Assembly: GCF_016623495.1 (NCBI RefSeq)
Contig: NZ_JAEHHL010000001.1
Coordinates: 868,001 to 932,000 of the forward strand
Source of the DNA: Thermohalobaculum xanthum
Lineage (GTDB): Bacteria; Pseudomonadota; Alphaproteobacteria; Rhodobacterales; Rhodobacteraceae
DNA length: 64,000 nt
Direction: 5' to 3'
Shown here: positions 15,986 through 27,234 of the stretch, piece by piece
Numbering within the stretch: the stretch's first letter is position 1
Layout: every line of letters begins with the position of its first letter
Notes under the pieces: model-generated
Databases searched by the model: none
What the model was told of the DNA's origin: nothing
Seen by the model: the letters and a program-made list of their open reading frames with translations, nothing else
Made by a program: the position numbers and the translations under genes

Positions 15986-18900
15986 TCAGATTTCCTCGAC
16001 CGCCGCCACGCCGGGAACGGCCTTGAGCGCGCCGCGGATTTCGGGGCCCACGGGGAAGTGGCCGGGCAGGTCGATCTCGACCTCCTGGTTCAGCTCAGGC
16101 AGGGCGACGACGATCGAGACCGGGCCCTCGCCGCGCTTGGCGCGTCCCGCGGCGGTGCGGCCGATGCCAAGGCGCCGCTGGACCGACGTCAGCGCATCCT
16201 CGCCCTCGACATGGACGCGCAGGCCCGAGGCGGCGGCATCGGCGATCACCTGCTCGATCGGCTGCACGGCACGCAGCATGAGGCGCCCGCCCTCGGCGCC
16301 GCCCTCGGCCTCAACGGTGAGGACGAGGTTGCTGCCGGTCTCCAGGAGCCCCTCGGCAGCGAGCAGGACGTCCGAGAAGGCCATCACCTCGAAGGCGCCC
16401 GAGGTGTCAGAGAAGCCGATGAAGGCGAAGCGGTTGCCCTTGGCCGACTTGCGGACCTGCACGCTGGCGAGCGTCCCGGCGATCCGCCCCGTCCCGCCCG
16501 AGCGCTGGGTGCGGAAGGCGAACTCGGCGTGGGTCGCGACCTTCTTGCGCCGCAGCGCACCCATGTAGTCCTCGAGCGGGTGGCCCGAGAGGTAGAAGCC
16601 AACGGCGCCGTGCTCCTCGCGCAGGCGCTCGGTCGGCAACCAGTCCTCGGGGTCGGGCAGGCGCGGCGGCGGCAGCGCCTCGCCCCCGCCGCCGAACAGC
16701 GAGACCTGCGAGGAGGTCCGCTCCTCGTGCACCGTAGCCGAGTAGTCGATCAGCCGGTCGAGGGCCGTGAGCGCGCGGCGGCGGTTGGGCTCGAGCGCGC
16801 CCAGCGCGCCGGCCCTGGCCAGCATCTCGAGCGCGCGCTTGCCGATGGCCTTGAGGTCCACCCGCCGCGCGAAGTCGAAGAGGTCGGCGAAGGGCCCGCC
16901 CTCGGCCCGCGCGCGCTCGATGGCGCGCATCGCCTCAACGCCGACGCCCTTGAGCGCTCCCAGCGCGTAGAGGATGCGCCCGTCCTCGACGGTGAAGCGC
17001 GCCGCCGAGCGGTTGACGCAGGGCGCCTCGATCCCGATCTCGGTGCGGCGGCATTCCTGCACGTAGATGTTGAGCTTGTCGGTCAGATGCAGGTCGAGGT
17101 TCATCACCGCGGCCATGAACTCGACCGGGAAGTTGGCCTTGAGATAGCCGGTCTGGTAGCTGACCAGCGCATAGGCCGCGGCGTGGGACTTGTTGAAGCC
17201 GTAGTTCGCGAACTTCTCGAGCAGCGCGAAGACTTCCTCGGCCTTGGTCTTGCTCACGCCGTTGGCGGCGGCGCCCTCGACGAATTTCGGGCGTTCGGCG
17301 TCCATCGCCTCCTTGATCTTCTTGCCCATGGCGCGGCGCAGCAGGTCCGCGCCGCCGAGGCTGTAGCCCGCCATGACGCGGGCGATCTCCATCACCTGTT
17401 CCTGGTAGACGATGATGCCCTGGGTCTCGTCGAGGATCGGGTCGATTGACGGATGCAGGCTCTGGCGCTTCTCGATCCCGTGCTTGACGTTGCAGTAGGT
17501 CGGGATGTTCTCCATCGGACCCGGGCGGTAGAGCGCCACCAGCGCCACGATGTCCTCGATGCAGGTGGGCTTGAGCTGGCGCAGCGCATCGCGCATGCCC
17601 GCCGATTCCACCTGGAAGACGCCGACCGTGTCGGCCCGGGCGTAGAGGTCATAGGTCGCCTGGTCGTCGAGCGGGATCGTCCCGATGTCGAGCTCGACGC
17701 CGCGCAGCTTGAGCAGGTCGACGGCGTTCTGGATCACCGTGAGCGTCTTGAGCCCGAGGAAGTCAAACTTCACCAGCCCCGCGGGCTCGACCCATTTCAT
17801 GTTGTACTGGGTCGCGGGCATGTCGGACTTGGGGTCCTGGTAGAGCGGCACCAGCTCGACCAGCGGGCGGTCGCCGATCACCACGCCTGCGGCGTGGGTC
17901 GAGGCATTGCGGTAGAGGCCTTCGATCTTCTCGGCGATGTCGAGCAGGATGCCGACATTCTCGTCCCGGGCGGCTTCCTCGGCGAAGCGGGGCTCCTCCC
18001 TTCGGGCCTGGGCGATGGAGACGGGCTTGACCCCTTCCATCGGGATCAGCTTCGAGAGCCGGTCGCCCTGGCTGAACGGCATCTGCAGCACGCGCGCCAC
18101 GTCGCGCACCGCGGCCTTGGACAGCAGCGCGCCAAAGGTGATGATCTGGGCCACGCGGTCGCGGCCGTAGCGCTCCTGAACGTAGCGGATCACCTCCTCG
18201 CGGCGGTCCTGGCAGAAATCGATGTCGAAGTCGGGCATCGACACGCGCTCGGGGTTCAGGAAGCGCTCGAACAGGAGGCCATAACGCAACGGATCGAGGT
18301 CTGTAATCGTCAGCGCATAGGCCACCAGCGAGCCCGCGCCCGAGCCGCGGCCCGGGCCCACGGGGATGTCGTGCGCCTTGGCCCACTTGATGAAGTCGGC
18401 GACGATCAGGAAGTAGCCGGGAAACCCCATCTGCTCGATGACACCAAGCTCGAAGTCGAGACGCTGCTCGTACTCCTCGACCGGGGCGGCGTGGGGGATG
18501 ACGGCGAGCCGCGCGGCCAGCCCCTCGCGTGCCTGGCGGCGAAGCTCCTCGACCTCGTCATCGGCGAATTTCGGCAGGATCGGCGGATGGGTCTTCGGGC
18601 GAACCGCGCAGCGGCGGGCGATTTCCACCGTGTTCTCGATGGCTTCTGGGATATCCTTGAAGCGCTCGATCATCGCCTCGGGTGGCTTGAGCCAGTGCTC
18701 CGGCGTGATCTGGCGGCGGTCGCTCTCGTTCACGTAGCGCCCCTCGCGGATACACAGCAGCGCGTCATGCGCCTCGAACATCGCGGGGTCGGCGAAATAG
18801 ACGTCGTTGGTAGCGACGAGCGGCAGGTCCTGGTCGTAGGCGATGCCGATGAGGGCGGGCTCGGCGGCTTCCTCGGCCTCGGTGCGCAGGCTCTCGCCGG

Positions 18901-19438
18901 TGCCGTGGCGCTGAAGCTCGACATAGAGCCGGCCGGGGAAAAGCCCTGCGAGGCGCGCGGCCAGCGCCTCGGCCTGCGCCTGGCGCCCGAGCCGGATGAG
19001 CCGGCCGAGCGGGCCGTCGGCCCCACCGGTCAGGCAGATCACCCCCTCGGCATGGCGCGCGAGGGTGTCGAGCGGGATCGAGGGCTCCGAGGCCGCGTCG
19101 GTGTCGAGCCACGCGGCCGAGGTCAGCGCCATCAGGTTGCGCCAGCCCGCCTGGTTCTGGGCGTAGAGCGCGACCGGCGCGGGCGCGACGGGCTTCTCGC
19201 CGGGGCGGGTCTCGGCATAGCCGAGCGCGAGCTGGAGCCCCATCACGGGCTGGATGCCCGCCTTGGCCGCCGTCTCGGCGAATTCGAGCGCGCCGAAGAG
19301 GTTGTTGGTGTCGCACAGCGCGACCGCCGGCATGCCGAGCTTCTCGGCCATGGCGGGCAGCTTCTTGACGTGGATCGCCCCCTCGAGCAGCGAGAATGCG
19401 GAGTGGACGCGGAGGTGGATGAATCGCGGCTCGGACAT
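15986..19438 (-). CDS. dnaE: DNA polymerase III alpha subunit
   Basis: Replicative polymerase catalytic subunit, 1150 residues, close to the E. coli length. The N-terminal PHP domain begins HLRVHSAFSLLEGAIHV. The palm carries the acidic catalytic motif PDFDIDFCQDRR with a second Asp in VKFDFLGLKTL. Finger and beta-binding regions follow (YQEQVMEIARVMAGYSLGGAD, NKSHAAAYALVSYQTGYLKA), and the C-terminal OB-fold reads GTGRIAGTLASVQVR. This is the DnaE1 type by length and order. The frame is full length with no internal defect. It is transcribed alone, divergent from the desaturase-like gene. Confidence 0.98.
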   Translation of the reverse strand: MSEPRFIHLRVHSAFSLLEGAIHVKKLPAMAEKLGMPAVALCDTNNLFGALEFAETAAKAGIQPVMGLQLALGYAETRPGEKPVAPAPVALYAQNQAGWRNLMALTSAAWLDTDAASEPSIPLDTLARHAEGVICLTGGADGPLGRLIRLGRQAQAEALAARLAGLFPGRLYVELQRHGTGESLRTEAEEAAEPALIGIAYDQDLPLVATNDVYFADPAMFEAHDALLCIREGRYVNESDRRQITPEHWLKPPEAMIERFKDIPEAIENTVEIARRCAVRPKTHPPILPKFADDEVEELRRQAREGLAARLAVIPHAAPVEEYEQRLDFELGVIEQMGFPGYFLIVADFIKWAKAHDIPVGPGRGSGAGSLVAYALTITDLDPLRYGLLFERFLNPERVSMPDFDIDFCQDRREEVIRYVQERYGRDRVAQIITFGALLSKAAVRDVARVLQMPFSQGDRLSKLIPMEGVKPVSIAQARREEPRFAEEAARDENVGILLDIAEKIEGLYRNASTHAAGVVIGDRPLVELVPLYQDPKSDMPATQYNMKWVEPAGLVKFDFLGLKTLTVIQNAVDLLKLRGVELDIGTIPLDDQATYDLYARADTVGVFQVESAGMRDALRQLKPTCIEDIVALVALYRPGPMENIPTYCNVKHGIEKRQSLHPSIDPILDETQGIIVYQEQVMEIARVMAGYSLGGADLLRRAMGKKIKEAMDAERPKFVEGAAANGVSKTKAEEVFALLEKFANYGFNKSHAAAYALVSYQTGYLKANFPVEFMAAVMNLDLHLTDKLNIYVQECRRTEIGIEAPCVNRSAARFTVEDGRILYALGALKGVGVEAMRAIERARAEGGPFADLFDFARRVDLKAIGKRALEMLARAGALGALEPNRRRALTALDRLIDYSATVHEERTSSQVSLFGGGGEALPPPRLPDPEDWLPTERLREEHGAVGFYLSGHPLEDYMGALRRKKVATHAEFAFRTQRSGGTGRIAGTLASVQVRKSAKGNRFAFIGFSDTSGAFEVMAFSDVLLAAEGLLETGSNLVLTVEAEGGAEGGRLMLRAVQPIEQVIADAAASGLRVHVEGEDALTSVQRRLGIGRTAAGRAKRGEGPVSIVVALPELNQEVEIDLPGHFPVGPEIRGALKAVPGVAAVEEI

Positions 19439-19598
19439 GCCGCGAGCCTAGCGCCGGGCCCGGGGCACCGCCAGTCCCGGAAGCGGGATCAGCGCGGCGG
19501 ATCCGCGGTGGCCCGTGCCCCGAGACGCTCACGGCCGCATTGACCCCGCCCGCCCCTTGGCCTACCCCTTCGGGTGGCGGCAAGCGGATGGGCGGGGC

Positions 19599-20378
19599 AT
19601 GGCGGCTTTCGCGCTCGATTTCCTCTGGATCACGGCGGCGCTCTACGCGGGGCACATGGCGGCCTATTTCGGGCTGGGCTGGCCGCTGGCATGGTGGAAC
19701 CGACGCCATCCCGAGCGCCGCATCCAGACCGACCGGCGCGGCGAGGACCATGCGCGGGCCGAGATCGTCCAGAGCCTAAAGGCCCTGGTCCCGATCTGCG
19801 CGATGATGGGCGCGGGCCTGACCCTTCAGCGGCACGGACTGACGCTGTGGACGCCGGTCGAGGGCTGGGTCGCGGCGGCGGGGATGTTCGTGGTCTCGGT
19901 CCTGCTGTTCGACGCCTGGTTCTACTGGGCCCACCGGCTGATGCACTGGCGGCCGCTCTACCGGTTCCACAGGCTGCATCATCGCTCGCTGGCACCCACG
20001 GTCTGGTCGACCTATTCGGACGACCCGGTGGATGCGCTTGTGCATCAGGGCTATCTGCTGGTCGCGCCGCTGCTGCTGCCGATCCCGCCGCTGGTGCTGA
20101 TCGCGCATCGCCTCTACGACCACCTCAACGGCCAGATCGGGCATGCGGGCTTCGAGTATTTCGCGAGCCCCACCGCCCGGCGCCCCTGGCCGCTGGTCTG
20201 CACGACCTTCCACGACCAGCACCATGAACTCTTCAATTACAACTTCGGCAATTTCTTCTCGGTCTGGGACCGGCTGATGGGCACCCTCCATCCCGGCTAC
20301 GACCGCAAGGTTGAGGCGATGACGGAGGGGGCGGCGCCCTCGCCCTCGCGGCCCGGGAAGACGCATCCGGCGGAGTGA
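19599..20378 (+). CDS. sterol desaturase / fatty acid hydroxylase family membrane protein
   Basis: 259-residue integral membrane di-iron oxygenase. The histidine clusters of the superfamily are all present: HRLMH, HRLHH and the C-terminal HDQHH, with hydrophobic spans around residues 4-25, 60-80, 85-107 and 150-175. The ATG at 19599 (MAAFALDF) is preferred over 19515, since the earlier extension is polar and Pro/Arg-rich. The ureohydrolase gene begins 4 nt after its stop, so the two are co-transcribed. Substrate (hydroxylated lipid, carotenoid or other) is unknown. Confidence 0.85.
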   Translation: MAAFALDFLWITAALYAGHMAAYFGLGWPLAWWNRRHPERRIQTDRRGEDHARAEIVQSLKALVPICAMMGAGLTLQRHGLTLWTPVEGWVAAAGMFVVSVLLFDAWFYWAHRLMHWRPLYRFHRLHHRSLAPTVWSTYSDDPVDALVHQGYLLVAPLLLPIPPLVLIAHRLYDHLNGQIGHAGFEYFASPTARRPWPLVCTTFHDQHHELFNYNFGNFFSVWDRLMGTLHPGYDRKVEAMTEGAAPSPSRPGKTHPAE

Positions 20379-20381
20379 GCC

Positions 20382-21335
20382 ATGACGGAATTCCTCGACT
20401 ACAGCGACCCGCAGCAGCGGCCGCGCTTTACCGGGCTCGCGACCTTCTTCCGGCTCCCCTATGTCGAGGACTTCGAGGCAAGCCCGCCCGATATCGGACT
20501 GATCGGCGTGCCCTATGATGGCGGCGTCACCAACCGACCGGGCCCGCGCCACGGACCGCGCGAGGTGCGCAACCAGTCCTCGCTGATCCGGCGCGTGAAC
20601 CAGGCGACCGGTGCCGCGCCCTTCGCGGCGGCCACCGTGAGCGACATCGGCGACGCCTGGGTCAAGCGGCCCTTCGACCTGACCGCCGCCCATGCCGAGA
20701 TCGAGGATTTCTACGCGCGCGTCCACGCGGCCGGCATCCGGCCGCTGACCTGCGGCGGCGACCATTCGGTGACGCTGCCGATCCTGCGCGCGATCGCCAA
20801 GGACGGTCCGCTGGGCATGATCCACATCGATGCCCATTGCGACACCGGCGATGACTACCTGGGCTCGCGCTTCCATCATGGCGCGCCCTTCAAGATCGCG
20901 GTCGACGAGGGGCTGCTCGACCCGGCAAAGGTCGTGCAGATCGGGATTCGCGGCACGCTGTTCGCACCCGAGATGTGGGCCTTCTCCTACGCCTCGGGGA
21001 TGCGGGTGATGAAGATCGAGGAAGTCGAGGAACGCGGCTGGCGCGCCTGCATCGAGGAGGCCGTCGGCATCGTCGGCTCCGCGCCCGCCTATGTCAGCTT
21101 CGACATCGACAGCCTCGACCCGGCCTTCGCGCCGGGCACTGGCACGCCCGAGGCGGGGGGGCTGACGATGCGCGAGGCGCAAGGCATGGTCCGCGCGCTG
21201 GCGGCGCTCGACATCCGGGGCGCCGACATGGTCGAGGTCTCGCCACCCTACGACGTGGGCGGCATCACCGCGCTGAACGGCGCGACGATCATGTTCGAGC
21301 TCTTATGCGCGATGACAGGCGGGCGGTCGGCCTGA
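20382..21335 (+). CDS. ureohydrolase, agmatinase family
   Basis: 317-residue arginase/agmatinase-type enzyme using a binuclear manganese centre. Metal ligands are readable: His128 (GGDHS), Asp150/His152/Asp154 (IDAHCDTG) and Asp241/Asp243 (FDIDSLDP). The N-terminal GVTNRPGPRHGPREVR block is typical of agmatinases and guanidinopropionase/guanidinobutyrase-like enzymes, so the exact guanidino substrate is open. It starts 4 nt after the desaturase-like gene, an odd partner, so functional coupling is not implied. Confidence 0.88.
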   Translation: MTEFLDYSDPQQRPRFTGLATFFRLPYVEDFEASPPDIGLIGVPYDGGVTNRPGPRHGPREVRNQSSLIRRVNQATGAAPFAAATVSDIGDAWVKRPFDLTAAHAEIEDFYARVHAAGIRPLTCGGDHSVTLPILRAIAKDGPLGMIHIDAHCDTGDDYLGSRFHHGAPFKIAVDEGLLDPAKVVQIGIRGTLFAPEMWAFSYASGMRVMKIEEVEERGWRACIEEAVGIVGSAPAYVSFDIDSLDPAFAPGTGTPEAGGLTMREAQGMVRALAALDIRGADMVEVSPPYDVGGITALNGATIMFELLCAMTGGRSA

Positions 21336-21462
21336 GCCATCACTCCTGCGTGAGAGGGGGGCGGCATCCGGCGGCGAAATTCCTAGCTTTGCCGGGACGT
21401 TCCGACCTGCCCCCACCCCGGCCCGGGCGTTCGCACCGGGCCCATTGCCAGGAGATTGCCGC

Positions 21463-21951
21463 ATGCTCGACGCGCTCGAACGCCCCTTCACATCGCCGGC
21501 CTCGCAGGCCCTCGCACTGGCCGCAACCCGCATCGCGATGGCCGGGCTCATGTTCTGGTGGGGGCTGGTCAAGGGCCTGAACCTGGGCGTCGGCCAGGCC
21601 GTCAGCGACGGGTTCTACGGAGGCCTTTTCACCGTCGACGCGCTGCTGGTGGCTTTCGGCTGGTTCCAGGTCGCGGCGGCGATCGCGCTTGCGCTGGGGC
21701 TGTTCCGGCGGGTGCTGCTGCCCTTCCAGCTGGTGATGAACGCTTTCGTTGCGTTCTCGGTCTCGGTCTGGTTCATCGACCCGTTCTGGCTCTGGATGCC
21801 GGGCGAGAAGCCGTTCCAGTTCGGCCAGCTGTTCTATCCCTCGATCATCGTCGCCGCGGTTTCGTGGCTTCTGCTGGCGCTGCGCGAGCAGGATTGGCTG
21901 GCGCTCGACACGCTCTTGCGCGGGCGTGGGGAGGCCCGGCTCGCGGCCTGA
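21463..21951 (+). CDS. DoxX-like small membrane protein
   Basis: 162-residue inner-membrane protein with about four hydrophobic spans (roughly residues 20-40, 55-80, 85-108 and 125-145). It resembles the DoxX/DoxD-type four-helix membrane family: RIAMAGLMFWWGLVKGLNLG near the N-terminus and GWFQVAAAIALALGLFRR in the middle. A GGAG ribosome site precedes the ATG. It lies 127 bp after the ureohydrolase on the same strand. No biochemical function can be inferred. Confidence 0.72.
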   Translation: MLDALERPFTSPASQALALAATRIAMAGLMFWWGLVKGLNLGVGQAVSDGFYGGLFTVDALLVAFGWFQVAAAIALALGLFRRVLLPFQLVMNAFVAFSVSVWFIDPFWLWMPGEKPFQFGQLFYPSIIVAAVSWLLLALREQDWLALDTLLRGRGEARLAA

Positions 21952-21978
21952 GCCGGCCCAGCCCGCCACGATGAACGT

Positions 21979-22006
21979 AAAAGGCGCGCATCCGGCGATG
22001 CGCGCC
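21979..22006 (-). terminator. intrinsic terminator of the proS-lol operon
   Basis: A perfect 10-bp stem (GGCGCGCATC / GATGCGCGCC, 21983-22006) with a 4-nt loop is followed on the minus strand by TTTTA. It lies 34 bp beyond the lolD stop and may also stop convergent transcription from the DoxX-like gene. Confidence 0.8.
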
Positions 22007-22039
22007 CATTCGTCCGTTCGGCCCCGCGGGTGACGGGGG

Positions 22040-22706
<667 letters not shown>

Positions 22707-22714
<8 letters not shown>

Positions 22715-23978
22715 AGCGCAGCGCCTCGACCGGATCGAGACGCGCGGCGCGCCAGGCCGGATACCACGTCGCGAGGAAGCTGAGTGACAGCGCGAGCACC
22801 GTGGTCATCACCACGTCCGAGGGGACCATCACCGCCGGCACGCGCGTGAGCATCCGGATCTCGGGGTCCCAGACCGAGGTGCCGAGGATCCCTTCGACCG
22901 CCGACTGGATCTCGGCAATGTTCTGGGTGAACACCACGCCAAGCAGCACGCCCAGCACGGTGCCGACCACACCGATCGAGGCGCCGCAGATGAAGAAGAT
23001 CCGCAGCACGGCCCCTTTCGGCAGGCCCATGGTCCGCAGGATGCCGATGTCGCGCCCCTTGTCCTTCACCAGCATGATGAGACCCGAGATGATGTTCAGC
23101 GCCGCCACCAGGATGATCAGGGCGAGGATCAGGAACATCACGTTGCGCTCGACATCGAGGGCCGAGAGGAAGCCCGAATTCGCGCGCTTCCAGTTCCAGA
23201 GATAGCCCGCCGAGCCGATCGACGGGCCAAGCGACACGCCGATGCGCTCGACCTCGTCGGGCTGGCCGACCATCACCTCGATCGCGTCGACCCGGCCGTC
23301 CATCTTGAAGAAGGCCTGCGCCTCGGCGAGCGGCATGAAGACGAAGGCGCGGTCGTATTCCGACATGCCGATGCGGAAGATGTAGGCGATGCGGTAGCCC
23401 TTGACGCGCGGCGCCACGCCGAAGGGTGTGGTCAGGCCGCGCGGGCTGATCAGCGTGATCGTGTCGCCCACGCCCAGCCGGAGGCGCTGGGCGAGGCCCG
23501 CGCCGATCGCGACGCCGCCCTCGCCATACTCGGCGAGGCTGCCGCGGGCTTCCTCGGGGTCGGCCACGGCCTCGAGCGTCGCGAGATCTTGGGCCCGCAT
23601 GCCGCGGATCAGGGCGCCGGAATTGCCGGCGTCGGACGAGGCCATCACCTGGCGTTCGAGGATCGGCGCGACGCGCGTCACCTCGGGGTTCTCGCGCAGG
23701 CGGGACACCATGCCGTCGAAATCGGCGATGCCGCCGGCGTCGGCCGACAGGACCGAGATATGCGGCTGCGCGCCGAGGATGCGGCCGACCAGTTCGGTGC
23801 GGAAGCCGTTCATCACCGACATCACGATGATCAGCGTAGCCACGCCCAGCATGATGCCGACGAGGCTGAAGCCCGCGATGACCGAGATCGCGCCCTCGCT
23901 GCGCCGCGCCCGCAGATAGCGCCCCGCGACCATCCACTCGAGGCGCGAGAAGGCCCCGCCATAGTCGCCAGAAGCCAT
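22707..23978 (-). CDS. lipoprotein-releasing system permease (LolC/LolE family)
   Basis: 423-residue inner-membrane permease with one N-terminal TM segment ([30 protein letters not shown]), a large periplasmic domain and three C-terminal TM helices with an FtsX-like fold. The family motif [14 protein letters not shown] follows TM1. Only one permease gene is present next to lolD, as in many Alphaproteobacteria where a single LolF-type protein is thought to replace both LolC and LolE. It lies 4 nt after proS and overlaps lolD by 8 bp. Confidence 0.93.
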
Positions 23979-23982
23979 TTGA

Positions 23983-25323
23983 TCAGAGCCCCGCGTAAAT
24001 CGCCCCGAGTTTCGCCACCGCGGCCTCGGGCGTCAGTTCCTCGGACGCGCCGGTGCGGCGGCAGGCCAGCTCGACCACGCCCGACTTGAGCCCGCGCGGT
24101 CCAACGGTAAGACGCCAGGGCAGGCCGATCAGTTCCATCGTGGCAAACTTGGCCCCTGCCCGGTCGTCGGTGTCGTCGTAGAGCACCGAAAGCCCGGCGG
24201 CTTCGAGCTTCGCATAAAGGTCCTCGCAGGCCGCATCGACCGCGGCGTCGCCCTGCTTGAGATTGACGAGGCCGACGGCGAAGGGCGCCACGCTCTCGGG
24301 CCAGATGATGCCCTTGTCGTCGTGGCTGGCCTCGATGATCGCACCGACGAGGCGGCTCACGCCGATGCCGTAGCTGCCGCCATGCACGGGCACCTTCTCG
24401 CCCTCGGGCGTCGCGACGAGGGCCTCGAGCGGCTCGGAATACTTGGTGCCGAAGTAGAAGATGTGACCGACCTCGATGCCCCGGGCCTCGACCCGGCGCT
24501 CCTCGGGGACCATCGAATGGAACAGTGCCTCGTCATGCGTGTCGTCGGTCCGGGCATAGGGCGCGGTCCAGTCGTCGAAGATGGCCTGGAGCTGTGCCCG
24601 GTCGTCGAAGTCGATCTCGCGGCCGCCGAGGCTGAGGTCCACGACCGTGCGGTCGAGGAAGACGCCCGACTCGCCGGTCTCGGCAAGGATCAGGAACTCG
24701 TGGGCGTGGTCGCCGCCGATGGGACCGGACTCGGCCTTCATCGGCACCGCCTTGAGGCCGAGCCGCTCGAAGGTGCGCAGGTAGGCCGCCATCATCTGGT
24801 TGTAGGAATGGATCGCCGAGGCGTGGTCGAGATCGAAGGAATAGGCGTCCTTCATCAGGAACTCGCGCCCGCGCATCACGCCGAAGCGGGGCCGGACCTC
24901 GTCACGGAACTTCCACTGGATGTGATAGAGGTTCTTCGGCAGGTCGCGATACGAGCCGCAATAGGCCTTGAAGATCTCGGTGATCATCTCCTCGTTCGTC
25001 GGCCCATAGAGCATGTCGCGATCGTGGCGGTCCTTGATCCGCAGCATCTCGGGGCCATAGGCGTCGTAGCGGCCCGACTGGCGCCAAAGATCGGCCGACT
25101 GGATGGTCGGCATCAGCACCGGGATCGCGCCCGCACGCTGCTGTTCCTGGTGAACGATCTCCTCGATCCGGCGCAGCACGCGGTAGCCCAGCGGCAGCCA
25201 TGAATAGATGCCCGCCGATGCCTGGCGGATCATGCCGGCACGCAGCATCAGGCGATGCGAGACGATCTGCGCCTCGGCCGGGGTTTCCTTGAGGACGGGC
25301 AGGAAATAGCGGGTCAGACGCAT
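23983..25323 (-). CDS. proS: prolyl-tRNA synthetase, short form
   Basis: Class II aminoacyl-tRNA synthetase that charges tRNA-Pro. The 446-residue length is the compact alphaproteobacterial form without the ~180-residue editing insertion of E. coli ProRS. Motif 1 around [19 protein letters not shown], motif 2 around [25 protein letters not shown], and motif 3 [13 protein letters not shown] are clear, then the anticodon-binding domain. It heads the operon with the Lol genes. Proofreading of alanyl-tRNA-Pro would need a separate YbaK/ProX-type enzyme, not seen in this window. Confidence 0.97.
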   Translation of the reverse strand: MRLTRYFLPVLKETPAEAQIVSHRLMLRAGMIRQASAGIYSWLPLGYRVLRRIEEIVHQEQQRAGAIPVLMPTIQSADLWRQSGRYDAYGPEMLRIKDRHDRDMLYGPTNEEMITEIFKAYCGSYRDLPKNLYHIQWKFRDEVRPRFGVMRGREFLMKDAYSFDLDHASAIHSYNQMMAAYLRTFERLGLKAVPMKAESGPIGGDHAHEFLILAETGESGVFLDRTVVDLSLGGREIDFDDRAQLQAIFDDWTAPYARTDDTHDEALFHSMVPEERRVEARGIEVGHIFYFGTKYSEPLEALVATPEGEKVPVHGGSYGIGVSRLVGAIIEASHDDKGIIWPESVAPFAVGLVNLKQGDAAVDAACEDLYAKLEAAGLSVLYDDTDDRAGAKFATMELIGLPWRLTVGPRGLKSGVVELACRRTGASEELTPEAAVAKLGAIYAGL

Positions 25324-25637
25324 GCGTCACTCTCTTCGGAAAGGGCGAGGCCGCAAGGGCCGATCGGGCCCGAGGTGTAGGGGCAAAGGGCCGCGCTGGC
25401 AAGCGCGGGCGGCGGCGCGGCACTCTTTCGCAAAGGTTCCATCGCGAGGGGGTGACAGCAGGTCGCAGGCACGCTATAGGTGCTTCACAACAAAAAAGAA
25501 CGGCCCACTGAGTCCGGTCCGGGTCTAGGGGAGAAGCGGCCTGCCTCGCGGCGGGCCGTATCACGTTCCGGACCTCAAGGTAAAGCTCCAAACGCAATCG
25601 TCAGCAGACTTTTTCGCGCCGGATCCGGGTTGCGGGG
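25324..25637. other. 314-bp intergenic region upstream of proS
   Basis: No ORF of coding character. On the minus strand it should contain the proS promoter; a TATAGC -10-like hexamer lies at 25473-25478 with a T-rich stretch upstream, but the -35 is not convincing. No clear ppx terminator was identified. No repeat or RNA gene was recognised. Confidence 0.5.
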
Positions 25638-27221
25638 TCAGTCGGTCGTGACCTGGGACTGGACCCCAAGCGCCTTGGCCACCTGCGACAGGCGGCGCTC
25701 GATCTCCTCGCCCTGAAGCTCGGCGGCCGCCCCCCTCAGGCACAGCGTGATCGCGTCGGCGTCGCGCATGACATCGACATCCTCAAGGACACCCGGCGTC
25801 GCCGCCGCGATCTGGATGCCGAGGCGCAGGGTAAGGCCGATCTGCTCGGCGCGCGCGCGCTCGTCCTCGGATATCAGGCGCATCGCGTCGACATCGGCAA
25901 GGGTCTTGCGGCCGCGCTTGTGGCGATACGAGAGCGCGGCGCCGAGAATGATGCGCGCGCGATGGCCGATATCGCTGATCGACACGCGGGTCACGGTCTC
26001 CCAGCAGCCCTGCACGCGGTAGTCCGGGTGGGTGCGCCAGTTCACGTCGGCCAGATGCGCGGCAGCGCGGATCAGTCGCTCCTCGTCAGCGTCTGCGGCG
26101 GGCAACGCGCGCAGCACCCAAGATCCCAGCTCGGCGCCGAAGCCGGGCGCGCGGGCGCGGCGCTGTTCCTGGTCGATGCAGCCCGCGATCAGCGGATCCT
26201 GGCGGCGCAGGACCGGGGGCATGTTCTCGAAGCATACCCCCTCGCGCAGCCCGAAGGCCGAGACCCTGACATCACTGGGCGCGAGCTTGTCGATCAGGCC
26301 GCGCAGCAGTTCGCCCGCATGGGGCAGGACCGGCGCGCGCGACTGCGAGACCCCGGCGAAGGCGGCGAGCGCCTCGGGCGAGGCCGCCGCCGCCCAAGCA
26401 CCGAGGTCGGAGGCCGCTTCCGGGGTGATCGTGTATTCGTGCAGCACCTTGAGCGGATAGTCGCTGCGGTCCATCTCGAGCCGCGCCAATGCGCGCCACG
26501 AGCCGCCGACAAGGTACATGCACTGACCCTTGGCGCGGAGGGCGGGATCGAGGGCATCGAGGTGACGCCCGATCTCGGCCGCGACGTCGCGACCCCGCGC
26601 CGCGATCGCCGCAAGGCGAAGCGGGCCGAGGGGCATGGTCACCCCCTGCCCCACGCCGCCGCCGCCCACGGGGCAGATCTCCATCGAGGCGCCGCCAAGG
26701 TCGACCACGAGACCCTCGGCCCCGGGGTTCCCGAACAGCACGCCCTGGGCCGCGAGACGCGCCTCGTCGCCGCCGCTGGCGACCATCAGCTTGATCCCGA
26801 CCTCGCGCTCGACGCGCTCGCGAAACTCGGGGCCGTCCTCGGCCTCGCGGATCGCCGCGGTCGCGACGCCCTGCAGTGCCGCGACGTCGAGATGCTCGGC
26901 CAGCGCGGCGAAACGCCTGATCGCCGCGAGCGCCCGCACCGCACCCTCGGGATCGAGCCGTCCGGTGTCGTTGAGCTGCGCGCCCAGCGCGCACATCACC
27001 TTTTCATTGTGGATGACGGCGGGGCTGCGCTGCCCGCCCTCGAAGACCACGAGGCGGACGCTGTTCGAGCCCGCGTCGATGACGCCGATGCGGCCCGTGC
27101 CGACGGCCGCGGGCTTGGCGAAGGACCGCGCACGGGCGCCGAAGAAGTCGCGCTGCATGTCGGCGGCGCTAAGCACGCGCGCGTCACCGAGGCCGGAGCG
27201 GCGTAGCATCTCGCTCGTCAC
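25638..27221 (-). CDS. ppx: exopolyphosphatase (Ppx/GppA family)
   Basis: Predicted to hydrolyse polyphosphate or pppGpp. 527 residues with the two actin-like phosphatase motifs GVIDAGSNSVRLVVFEGG and VVDLGGASMEI, and a C-terminal HD-like helical part (AAHLADVNWRTHPDYR). The GTG at 27221 follows GAGAGGACCC, a better ribosome site than precedes the next ATG (27209), and lies 13 nt after the ppk stop. Pairing with ppk supports a role in polyphosphate turnover, opposite to the synthesising kinase. Confidence 0.92.
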   Translation of the reverse strand: MTSEMLRRSGLGDARVLSAADMQRDFFGARARSFAKPAAVGTGRIGVIDAGSNSVRLVVFEGGQRSPAVIHNEKVMCALGAQLNDTGRLDPEGAVRALAAIRRFAALAEHLDVAALQGVATAAIREAEDGPEFRERVEREVGIKLMVASGGDEARLAAQGVLFGNPGAEGLVVDLGGASMEICPVGGGGVGQGVTMPLGPLRLAAIAARGRDVAAEIGRHLDALDPALRAKGQCMYLVGGSWRALARLEMDRSDYPLKVLHEYTITPEAASDLGAWAAAASPEALAAFAGVSQSRAPVLPHAGELLRGLIDKLAPSDVRVSAFGLREGVCFENMPPVLRRQDPLIAGCIDQEQRRARAPGFGAELGSWVLRALPAADADEERLIRAAAHLADVNWRTHPDYRVQGCWETVTRVSISDIGHRARIILGAALSYRHKRGRKTLADVDAMRLISEDERARAEQIGLTLRLGIQIAAATPGVLEDVDVMRDADAITLCLRGAAAELQGEEIERRLSQVAKALGVQSQVTTD

Positions 27222-27234
27222 GGGTCCTCTCGCG

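Noticed and set aside
17453-19543. 696-residue plus-strand ORF
   Set aside because: Antisense shadow of dnaE with no recognisable motif.
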